Below the pieces are notes generated by a model. That model made no database searches and was not told where the DNA came from. It saw only the letters and a list, made by a program, of their open reading frames with translations. From Candidatus Rifleibacteriota bacterium (lineage in GTDB: Bacteria > Muiribacteriota > Ozemobacteria > Ozemobacterales > Ozemobacteraceae): 49,899 bases of DNA. Below, piece by piece: positions 9,451-17,128 of this stretch (position 1 is its first letter; every line of letters starts with the position of its first letter). The DNA lies in assembly GCA_015233155.1 (NCBI GenBank), contig JADFYG010000046.1, positions 1-49,899 on the forward strand. The letters are read 5' to 3'. A program made the translations under genes and the position numbers.

Positions 9451-10377
9451 TTATTTATGCAAGGATGCACCGCTCGCAAGATCAGTCGTAACCGATACGC
9501 CAGAGCTTACGACACCGGTCGTATCCGAAGCAATGCTTTTTGAGGAAAGGTCGAGTTTTGGAAACCAGTCGGCCATTAGCAGACGGCTTCGCAAATCCTG
9601 AAAGTCACGTCTGGCATTGTCGAGAGAAGTCGTTACCAGTGACTCCGTCGAAGGCGATGGAGTTTCCCGGGTTTGTGTCTGCACGGGAATCCAGGCGACG
9701 GAGAGCGAGTCAACAGACATGTTTAATCGCTCGAAAACCTGCCGGGAAGCGGCATTAACCAGTGGAGTGAATGTGGCGACAAGAGCTGTGAGCGATGCCT
9801 GGGCGGCCCTCATCCCAACAATGTCATGGGAAAGATGACTGCGGTCGAACTCTTCGAAGCTACGCGACACTTCGATGAATGCTCGCTTGAGCGGCGAAAG
9901 ACCGAAGCCATCAAAGAAGCCGCTGACGCGTGTGGAAAGATCGAGAACGGCATCATGCGCGTCTGTAAGTCGTTTGTCCATGATCGATTTTCGGATCGCG
10001 CCGATTCGGTCGGCGGCCTCTTCCATCTTTTTTTGCCAGTCAGGGTCGTTACGGGCCTTTTCAGGCGGATTTACCATATATTTTCCGGAAAAAGCGAGCC
10101 ATGCCTCCATCAGATTCGTCAGCAGCGGCTCGATTTCTATGGCGGAGCGCTTGTCTTTCAGGGCCGCTCCGAGGGCCGACAGGCGCGAATGAAATTCTTT
10201 TATCCCTTGGCTGAAAGCGCTTTCCGGGTCATCGGCGGTAAGAAGCGCCAAAAGAGAGTCATCGCAAGCCAGAAGTATTCCGTGCGTGGCAGGAGTTGTA
10301 AATGGGAAGAATGTGATCCCGTGGAAAACGGAGACAAGGAGGAGCAGTCTGAACTGACGAAAAATGGAAGCGGTCAC
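9451..10377 (-). CDS. Exported helical protein of unknown function
   Basis: I do not recognise this family. The 308-residue product starts at a GTG whose bases overlap the stop of the upstream DUF1786 gene (GTGA), with GAAGGGAAGG upstream as ribosome binding site, so the two are translationally coupled. An N-terminal hydrophobic segment (about residues 9-35) suggests export or membrane anchoring. The rest is predicted helical and polar (SALGAALKDKRSAIEIEPLL, FIEVSRSFEEFDRSHLSHD), with a Ser/Thr-rich tail. There are no cysteine motifs apart from Cys near residue 38. The tight coupling to the DUF1786 gene suggests a shared process. Confidence 0.7.
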   Translation of the reverse strand: MTASIFRQFRLLLLVSVFHGITFFPFTTPATHGILLACDDSLLALLTADDPESAFSQGIKEFHSRLSALGAALKDKRSAIEIEPLLTNLMEAWLAFSGKYMVNPPEKARNDPDWQKKMEEAADRIGAIRKSIMDKRLTDAHDAVLDLSTRVSGFFDGFGLSPLKRAFIEVSRSFEEFDRSHLSHDIVGMRAAQASLTALVATFTPLVNAASRQVFERLNMSVDSLSVAWIPVQTQTRETPSPSTESLVTTSLDNARRDFQDLRSRLLMADWFPKLDLSSKSIASDTTGVVSSGVSVTTDLASGASLHK

Positions 10378-11522
10378 GCCGACGCCTTCCCTTCAAGCAG
10401 GGCGAGACCACGCAGCAGACCCAGAGGCCCGGTCATCATCATGTCGCCACCGGGAGCAGCCTCAATAAATGGCCCCAGGCCGGTTTCGGCCATAAGCGCG
10501 CGCTTGGGACCAGTCACGACAATTCCGGATATATTGGAAAATGGCTGGGGCTCATAGGTTACACAACCGTTTCCGTCATCGTCGAACACCTCATCGGTGG
10601 TAAGATGGCCCTCGGTAAGGCGCTTCATGAAATCGAGCATGGCGCGTGGTTTATCTTTTAGAAGACGAGTGTGGTGCTCGAAGAAAGCCTGGATGCGTCC
10701 TGAGTTCACTACCGTAGCCATGGTATGACCATTTCCGAAATTGATGTAAAGAACCGGCCCGGGGAGGGCGGCAGCGCGCGAATCGAATGTACAACCAAGA
10801 ATTGCGGAAAAAGATGTGTCGACGAGTATTACCTTCAGATTCGGATTGAAATGCGCAACGCTCAGAGCTCCGGAATGAAGCCGTCCGAAAACCCCGGGTA
10901 GAGTGGCGGGCGAGAAAACAAGCGCTCGCGGAGTGTGATCAGCTTCAAGGTGTTCCAGAAAATACTTGAATCTGTTGCGGCGCGATGATTCATCGTTCGT
11001 GTGATAGCCGTGATCCTGGACTGAAATTGCCACGACCGCCAAACGGTCAGTGTCGATGCCGAACCGATTCATAAGATCGAAATAGAGAGGCAACTCGATT
11101 TCGTCGAAAAAGTGAGTCGGCGCCGCGATCTTTTCGACGACCTCGATACCGGACTCGCGAACTTCTTCCAGGTTGTTACGCACGGTAAAAGCGGGCAGAC
11201 GCTCCATGGAGACGGGAAGCCCTTTTTCGCGATGCTCGCGCAACACCTGGGCCAGAAAACCGCCTCCCATGGTATAACCGGCAATCGAAAGAGGTCCTGA
11301 TTCACGCAGCAGTCGCTCAGCCATCAATCGTGCCGGCGTCGGAACAACCAATTTGAGATTGTTTTCGATGGTGTTGCGGGCGGAAAAATGCAGTATGTCT
11401 TTCGTGCCTGTACCTATGTCCATGGCAAGAACATCCGGCAGATCGCGCAAAATCTCCGGCAGTGATGCCGGGGCTGATTTATCACCCGACGATGTCTTAA
11501 CTCGCTTTGAACTCTTTTTCAC
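10374..11522 (-). CDS. DUF1786 family protein (actin-like ATPase fold suspected)
   Basis: The 382-residue protein resembles DUF1786, a family found in archaea and some anaerobic bacteria and sometimes annotated near pyruvate-formate-lyase-activating enzymes. The segment LAMDIGTGTKDIL (about residues 32-44) looks like the phosphate-1 loop of ASKHA (actin/Hsp70/sugar kinase) folds; later YINFGNGHTMATVV (about 255-268) resembles a phosphate-2 loop and VVTGPKR near 345 an adenosine-type segment. These fold assignments are inference from pattern. The start is the GTG at 11522, where the ribosome binding site is weak (AAAGG about 11 bases upstream). It overlaps the exported-protein gene by four bases. 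Confidence 0.78.
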   Translation of the reverse strand: MKKSSKRVKTSSGDKSAPASLPEILRDLPDVLAMDIGTGTKDILHFSARNTIENNLKLVVPTPARLMAERLLRESGPLSIAGYTMGGGFLAQVLREHREKGLPVSMERLPAFTVRNNLEEVRESGIEVVEKIAAPTHFFDEIELPLYFDLMNRFGIDTDRLAVVAISVQDHGYHTNDESSRRNRFKYFLEHLEADHTPRALVFSPATLPGVFGRLHSGALSVAHFNPNLKVILVDTSFSAILGCTFDSRAAALPGPVLYINFGNGHTMATVVNSGRIQAFFEHHTRLLKDKPRAMLDFMKRLTEGHLTTDEVFDDDGNGCVTYEPQPFSNISGIVVTGPKRALMAETGLGPFIEAAPGGDMMMTGPLGLLRGLALLEGKASA

Positions 11523-11602
11523 GAAGACATGCCTTTCTTTCCAAAGACAATTTATATCTTCTCAATAATTCGGGGTTAACTAATGATTAATAGTGGCAGA
11601 CA

Positions 11603-11690
11603 TTTCTCTCTTCGTTCGAAATGGCAGTAAAATTTGTCATTCCGAAAGAATGTGAGGAGTCTCGTTTTGTGTAAAGAGATACTAGTCCCG
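11603..11690 (+). repeat. Dispersed CATTCCGAA/ATGTGAGGA repeat, copy 1
   Basis: The stretch CTTCGTTCGAAATGGCAGT, TTGTCATTCCGAAAGAATGT and GAGGAGTCTCG...AAAGAG matches the segment at 15037-15130 in the same orientation. This is a widely seen intergenic repeat type in environmental bacteria. It fills the gap between the DUF1786 and FmdE-like genes. Confidence 0.8.
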
Positions 11691-11741
11691 CCTTTTATTG
11701 AGATATTACGACAATTATATCATTTAAGTCTGGGCACGATG

Positions 11742-12377
11742 TCACCCAACTTCATCGAAATAAGCTTCGCCGCGACAACAGGAACATACAGTCTGACCGG
11801 CGTCAAGCTTCAGAAAAGACTCGCCGCAACCAGTACAAACGGCGGCGGGAGGTATCGGCTGCTTCCCGGAATCACGTAACTGCACGCGTTTCGCGGTAAG
11901 GATCTTTCTGTCTACCCTCATGAATTCCTGAACAACCTTGGCGTTGCTGATCTGACGTGCAGGACCGGCAGCCGTCTCTGAGGCGCGAGTACGTGTAAAG
12001 AACTTGTATAATTCGGGAGTTTCGACGGCATCGATTTTTGATATGTCAACGAAAACACGTATCCCATTCCCATTGTCACGATCATACAATGTCAGGGCAT
12101 AACGTCCCAGCTCATGATCAATACGCAGATACCTGTTGCCAACAGTTGCCCCAGTAAGCACCTGTATGGCATCAGGCAGGCACCATTCGGTTTCAGCAAC
12201 GGCGCAGAGAACGCTTTTCACTTCTCCAAGCAGTTCACGGGCATAATCGACCATTGAAATGGCAATGACGATGCCGGGTGCGCGCTTTGTGTGGAAAGCA
12301 AAGACCCGCTCTATGTCCCCCGTCCAGCGCGGAGTTGAAACAAATTCTCCGGAAATATTGCCGTCATCTGGTTCCAT
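11742..12377 (-). CDS. FmdE-like protein with C-terminal zinc ribbon
   Basis: The 211-residue protein matches FmdE (named for formylmethanofuran dehydrogenase subunit E). Its N-terminal domain runs from FHTKRAPGIVIAI through ETEWCLPDAIQVLTGATVGN to YALTLYDRDNG, and the C-terminus is a short zinc ribbon (CTGCGE ... CSCC, about residues 181-203). Two positions that are normally cysteine (H..CPG and TGCT..GN) are alanine here (H..APG and TGATVGN), so the usual metal or active site is altered. FmdE proteins also occur outside methanogenesis, and their role there is unclear. The ATG at 12377 has AGGAG five bases upstream. It is divergent from the histidine kinase gene. Confidence 0.82.
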   Translation of the reverse strand: MEPDDGNISGEFVSTPRWTGDIERVFAFHTKRAPGIVIAISMVDYARELLGEVKSVLCAVAETEWCLPDAIQVLTGATVGNRYLRIDHELGRYALTLYDRDNGNGIRVFVDISKIDAVETPELYKFFTRTRASETAAGPARQISNAKVVQEFMRVDRKILTAKRVQLRDSGKQPIPPAAVCTGCGESFLKLDAGQTVCSCCRGEAYFDEVG

Positions 12378-12496
12378 GGGGGCTCCTATTGCAAAAAAAG
12401 TTTATACGACAGAGCTACACAGTATTAATATCACCATATTTTGAGATCTATCAATAGCGAACGCAATAAAAAAGTGATACTGTAGCGAAGAAATAT

Positions 12497-15016
12497 ATGG
12501 ACACCCAGAAAGAGGCAGCAGCGACAACCGCCAGAACCGAAAAGCTGGCACTCGTCTCTTTACTCGCACTTCTATCGTTTACCGGATATGATCTCCACTT
12601 CCCTATCGTTTATTGCGAGGATATTGTATTTGGAAGCATTTTTTCCATTGTCGCGATTTTTCTGGCGGGCGTTGTCCCAGGTATTATAGTAACCCTGGTC
12701 GGCTCACTGCGCACTTACCCCCTCTGGAATCACCCATACGGCATCGTCATTTCCATTGCAGAAACCATCTGGATTGATCGAAGCATTAAACGCGGATATT
12801 CTAACCCTCCCCTCACCGATATGTTTTTCTGGTTATTGCTCGGGATTCCGATGGTGGCGCTTTTCTATGGAGGAATAATGGGCCTTGAGGCTCAAGAGGT
12901 AGTTCTCATCGCTCTCAAACAATCTGTTAACGGCGTTTTTAACGCTCTTGTCGCAGGAATAATCCTTACTTATCTTCCATATAAGGGTGTCCTGAATCAT
13001 AATAATGCCGGCCCCGCGCTCACCTACAGCAATCTGCTCTTTCAAGTCGTCAGCTTCTGCATCATAGTTCCAGTCCTGGGTATGGTGTTATTTTCAAGCT
13101 GGCGGGAATTCGATGCCACCCAAAAGCTGATGGAAGGCTCTATCCTGCGAAATGCGCGGAATAGTGCATCGCTTGTCAGATTCTGGCTTTCCCCTCATCT
13201 GGACGCAGTCTCTGAGATAGCTCGACTGGGTCGGCAACACGAAATTCGTCCATCAGAGTTGTTACAGGATAAGCTTGAGCAGATAAATATCCTGTTTCCG
13301 GACTTCCACAATGTTTTTCTGGCTGATTCCAGTGCTACAACCGTAGCTTTTTTCCCGCGGGTTAACGAACGCGGTGAATCGACCATTGGAATCAACTTTT
13401 CGGATCGCGAGTATTTCAAAAAACTTAAAAACTCTATGAAACCGGTTATTTCAGATGTTTTCATGGGACGAGGCGGCGTTTTTGTTCCAATCTTTTCAAT
13501 ATGCGTACCCATAATTGAAAATGGTGAATTGACGGGGTTTGGACTCGGAGCCGTAAACGTTACCAGTATACAGAAGTTACTTCAAAGCAGTGAAAAACCA
13601 TTTGAATCTCGCCTCACTGTCCTGGATTCTCACGAGAATACGGTAATCAGCACGGACCCGGAAAGGCACTCACTCGAACCCTTTAAGGAAAAACAGGAAG
13701 GAGATATTACACAAATTCACAAGGATTTATGGCTATTAGAAAGCTTACCACAAGGAAATACCGCATATATAAAAGCATGGAATAATTCTTTTTACTTCAC
13801 CAAAATTCGGATTGAAGGAACGAACTGGAGCTTACGGTTCGAAATGCCAGTCACGTCTATTCGGCAGTTTTTTCAGCACAATGCTATTACAGATATGGCT
13901 TCGGCACTTGTACTCTTAATTATTGGCTTAGTGATATCCCGGGTTATCAGTCATCGACTTTCCGAAACGACCACTCTTCTGACCTGTTTGACCAATGATC
14001 TTCCATCCAGACTCGGATCTCAGAGTGAAATCATATGGCCGGAGTCGAACATTGTTGAAATAAATGCTCTGATCGCAAACTTTCGTGGTATGGCCGAAGT
14101 TCTGAAACAACATCTTCATAATATTGAAGCCGACAAGCTTTCTCTGGAATTGAAGGTTGCCGAACGCACCGCCGAACTTCAGCAACTTAATAGTTCACTT
14201 GAACAGCGTGTAGATGAAGAGGTCGTTAAGCGTCGCGAAAGCGAGAGACTTCTTGCACAGAAAACAAAATATGCGGCTATGGGCGAGATGCTAGGTGCAA
14301 TCGCTCACCAGTGGAGACAACCGCTGAATACCCTGGGCCTTTGCATTCAAAATGTACAGGATACTTATCATCACGGAGAACTTGATGGAGATTTCATTGA
14401 TCGGTCCACGTGTAAAGCCATGGATCAGATTCAACACATGTCGCGAACCATAGATGATTTTCGAAATTTTTTCCTGCCGAGCAAGGAGTTGGAAACATTT
14501 GATTCCATGGTGGCCGTTGGCAATGTACTGACATTGATGTCGTCTAAATTGACAGCCAACAATATCGACTTCTCACTGAAGTGCCATTCACACCAGAAAA
14601 CGTTTTACTCCATCCCGGATATCACTTCATGCGGAGAAAAAACTGTTGAAGGATACAAAAACAAATTTGAACACGTCATTATCAACCTGGTGAATAATGC
14701 CATGGATGCGATTATCGAGCGCCGGAAGCAAAAGGATATTGGTACCAGCGAGCGCGGTATGATCGCCTTTGACTTTTTCAAGGAGAACGACAAAGTCGTC
14801 ATCACGATAAGTGATAATGGCGGGGGGATACCGCCCGAAATTCTGGATCGCATCTTCGAACCCTATTTCACCACTAAAGATCTGTCCCATGGTACCGGCA
14901 TTGGCTTGTATCTTGCGAAGTCAATAGTCGAAGGGCATCTGCGCGGGAATCTGACCGCTGGAAACACTGATATTGGCGCGACACTGACACTTACTCTTCC
15001 AATTGCGTCGTCGTGA
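12497..15016 (+). CDS. Membrane sensor histidine kinase with Cache domain
   Basis: The 839-residue protein begins with about five or six hydrophobic segments (residues 15-200). An extracytoplasmic dCache-type sensor follows (about 215-440, with FHNVFLADSSATTVAFFPR and GINFSDREYFKKL), then another membrane segment (about 460-482). A coiled coil (LKVAERTAELQQLNSSLEQR) leads to a HisKA domain with the H box GAIAHQWRQPLN, where His604 is the likely phosphorylation site. The HATPase domain has its N box (HVIINLVNNAMDAI) and G1/G2 motifs (DNGGGIPPEI, GTGIGLYLAKSIV). No receiver or response regulator is adjacent, so it is an orphan kinase. The ribosome binding site is weak (GAAG). Confidence 0.88.
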   Translation: MDTQKEAAATTARTEKLALVSLLALLSFTGYDLHFPIVYCEDIVFGSIFSIVAIFLAGVVPGIIVTLVGSLRTYPLWNHPYGIVISIAETIWIDRSIKRGYSNPPLTDMFFWLLLGIPMVALFYGGIMGLEAQEVVLIALKQSVNGVFNALVAGIILTYLPYKGVLNHNNAGPALTYSNLLFQVVSFCIIVPVLGMVLFSSWREFDATQKLMEGSILRNARNSASLVRFWLSPHLDAVSEIARLGRQHEIRPSELLQDKLEQINILFPDFHNVFLADSSATTVAFFPRVNERGESTIGINFSDREYFKKLKNSMKPVISDVFMGRGGVFVPIFSICVPIIENGELTGFGLGAVNVTSIQKLLQSSEKPFESRLTVLDSHENTVISTDPERHSLEPFKEKQEGDITQIHKDLWLLESLPQGNTAYIKAWNNSFYFTKIRIEGTNWSLRFEMPVTSIRQFFQHNAITDMASALVLLIIGLVISRVISHRLSETTTLLTCLTNDLPSRLGSQSEIIWPESNIVEINALIANFRGMAEVLKQHLHNIEADKLSLELKVAERTAELQQLNSSLEQRVDEEVVKRRESERLLAQKTKYAAMGEMLGAIAHQWRQPLNTLGLCIQNVQDTYHHGELDGDFIDRSTCKAMDQIQHMSRTIDDFRNFFLPSKELETFDSMVAVGNVLTLMSSKLTANNIDFSLKCHSHQKTFYSIPDITSCGEKTVEGYKNKFEHVIINLVNNAMDAIIERRKQKDIGTSERGMIAFDFFKENDKVVITISDNGGGIPPEILDRIFEPYFTTKDLSHGTGIGLYLAKSIVEGHLRGNLTAGNTDIGATLTLTLPIASS

Positions 15017-15036
15017 TGAGCTAAGGAGCGATGGGC

Positions 15037-15130
15037 TTTCTCCCTTCGGTCGAAATGACAGTCTTGTTTGTCATTCCGAGTTATCTGTCATTCCGAACGA
15101 ATGTGAGGAATCTCGCTTGGCGCAAAGAGT
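15037..15130 (+). repeat. Dispersed CATTCCGAA/ATGTGAGGA repeat, copy 2
   Basis: Contains CTTCGGTCGAAATGACAGT, TTGTCATTCCGA twice (about 15069 and 15086), then ACGAATGTGAGGAATCTCG and GCAAAGAG. It is in the same orientation as the copy at 11603-11690, and the two bracket the FmdE-like and kinase genes. Confidence 0.82.
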
Positions 15131-15173
15131 CGTAAATATTTAGACTTACCCGTGAACCTTTGTGATTGGTATC

Positions 15174-17126
15174 CTATGGAAGGGGCGCAAGAAACCCGTT
15201 CACTTCGGTGCGCAACGCGGCAAGCCGGCTTTTCGCCTCGTCCAGGTCTATGCCGAGCGGGCGCTGAATCGCGTAAACCTGGTTTCTGACATCCGCCTGA
15301 ACCGTGTCTATTCGTTGCACCAGAGATTGACGAACAAAATCGACCGCATATTCGACTTCTCTGTCGACACTTGCGACCAGATGATCCTTTGTTTCCTGAA
15401 GCGATTCTTCTGATACGGTCGCATTCAGGAAATACTGTTTCACCGAGCGTTTGTTGGCAATGACCATGCTTGCGAAATACGCTACTCCGGCAAACATGCC
15501 AACTGTTCCGCCAAATAATATGGCCGCAATATAAGCAAAACTCATCGACGAAATAATCTTGGATGGAACGTCGGAAAAATCATACTGAATATCGAGGCTA
15601 CGCTCTTCGAAAAACTGCTTGTCATCGATGACTGAATCGAATTCCCGGCCAAGTTCTGAATAGAGTTGATCCAGTGTTGTCTTCATGATAACGGTAATAT
15701 ATTCGTACAACCCTTTCAATCGGTCGTTGACCGTTCCGGGGTTGCGTCCCAGGCGATGGATAGAGATGATTTCGGCGATCACCCTGTCTATCTGCTGGTG
15801 GAACTGCACCTTCAGTGACGTTTCCGCGTTCTGAATGCGGGTTTCGGCTGAACCCAGCACCTCGCGCAATTTTCCCAGCTTTACGGCATCTTCGGAGAGT
15901 CTGCGGAATACAGTCGAGCGATCGGACGACCGGTTTGCATCGAGCGTTTCGAGTGTGCGCTCGATGCGCATCGTCGCCCGTCGCAGGAAATGGTGGAATA
16001 CAAGATCGTTTTCCCGTTGACGATCGCGACTCGTTATCTCAAGAATTCGCGTCCAAAACCGACGATTCCCATCAGCGAGCTTTGCCGTGGCGCTGTTTGT
16101 TCCGCTGGTCGCAAAGCCGATCGTCTTGCTGCGCGCTTCGCCATGAATAGGCGTCACTTCCTTGGCGCTGCATGGAAATACTTCGACCGTTTCTACCGGC
16201 AAATAAAGTGTCTGTCCGATTGAGGCGTTCACTCGCGCATAGGCCTTGTTCAAAGCATCGGTCACGTTTTTAGAAACTTCGGCCACGACCTCGTCGCGCT
16301 CGCTTTCCTCTATTTCATCCAGACGATTCAGTACGAATATTATTTTTTTCAGATCGCCCGCCAACAGCTTTTCTTCAAGAAACGTGCGTTCTGATTCCGA
16401 AAACGGCTTGGTCGCGGAAAGAACGAAAACCACAATATCAGCACTGGGAATCACGCCGTAAACGATCTCCGCACGTGATTTGGCGATGTCGTTTATACCG
16501 GGTGAATCCAGTATCAGCATCTCTCTTGGAGCCGCCGGATGGGAAATATCAACGCGTTCCAGCTTTTCGATTTTTTCCGGGTTGGTCAATAATTCCCTGA
16601 AGCCCTGCCAGTCGAAAACATAGTCGGGAATGCCGTATCCGGCTGACTCTCTCTTGCCCGGCTCTATCTTGATGGCATCCTTTGTGCCAATCGGCTTCAC
16701 TTTTACCGCGAACGGTCCGTTTTCAACGGACGTAAGCAGACTCGTGGTCGGGGTAACGCCAGTAGGAAGAAGGACTTCACCCAGTCCGGAGTTGATCAGC
16801 GTGCTTTTTCCGGCATTGAATTCGCCAACGACAAGTACACGAGGCAGGCGACGGGTGCGCTCCAGGGTCACGCTTGAATCGCCGACGTCGAGCAGAAGTT
16901 TCCCGGCCAACGCTTTCAATTTCCCTGATAGTTCGAAAAAACGCTTTGCCTGGGGGGAATCAGGTATTAACGAAGCAGCGTCAGCAACGCTTGCCGGTGA
17001 GGCATCACTAGAAGTCGGCAGTCCAGGCTCGGTTGGTTGTTCTGGTTCTGTCGGGGACTTCGTTTGCGGAGTTGCAGCGTGTTCTTTTTGTACGCTCTTG
17101 GAAGGTTTTTGTGTATTATCGTTCAT
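15174..17126 (-). CDS. Membrane-anchored dynamin-like GTPase
   Basis: The 650-residue protein has a Pro/Thr/Ser-rich N-terminal tail (1-60) followed by a large dynamin-type GTPase domain: P-loop GEFNAGKS (101-108), switch threonines in PTGVTPTT, G3 DSPG (207-210) and G4 NRLD (267-270). A long helical middle leads to a hydrophobic double segment (about 524-556, FAYIAAILFGGTVGMFAGVA) that would insert as a membrane paddle or hairpin, and a helical C-terminus. Bacterial dynamin-like proteins reshape or repair membranes. The ATG at 17126 is two bases after the stop of the Clp-type gene, with AGGGAG inside the end of that gene, so both are one operon. Confidence 0.9.
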   Translation of the reverse strand: MNDNTQKPSKSVQKEHAATPQTKSPTEPEQPTEPGLPTSSDASPASVADAASLIPDSPQAKRFFELSGKLKALAGKLLLDVGDSSVTLERTRRLPRVLVVGEFNAGKSTLINSGLGEVLLPTGVTPTTSLLTSVENGPFAVKVKPIGTKDAIKIEPGKRESAGYGIPDYVFDWQGFRELLTNPEKIEKLERVDISHPAAPREMLILDSPGINDIAKSRAEIVYGVIPSADIVVFVLSATKPFSESERTFLEEKLLAGDLKKIIFVLNRLDEIEESERDEVVAEVSKNVTDALNKAYARVNASIGQTLYLPVETVEVFPCSAKEVTPIHGEARSKTIGFATSGTNSATAKLADGNRRFWTRILEITSRDRQRENDLVFHHFLRRATMRIERTLETLDANRSSDRSTVFRRLSEDAVKLGKLREVLGSAETRIQNAETSLKVQFHQQIDRVIAEIISIHRLGRNPGTVNDRLKGLYEYITVIMKTTLDQLYSELGREFDSVIDDKQFFEERSLDIQYDFSDVPSKIISSMSFAYIAAILFGGTVGMFAGVAYFASMVIANKRSVKQYFLNATVSEESLQETKDHLVASVDREVEYAVDFVRQSLVQRIDTVQADVRNQVYAIQRPLGIDLDEAKSRLAALRTEVNGFLAPLP

Positions 17127-17128
17127 GT

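Noticed and set aside
9826..10557. 243-codon plus-strand frame
   Set aside because: Antisense shadow across the exported-protein and DUF1786 genes, which have ribosome binding sites and coupled starts on the minus strand.
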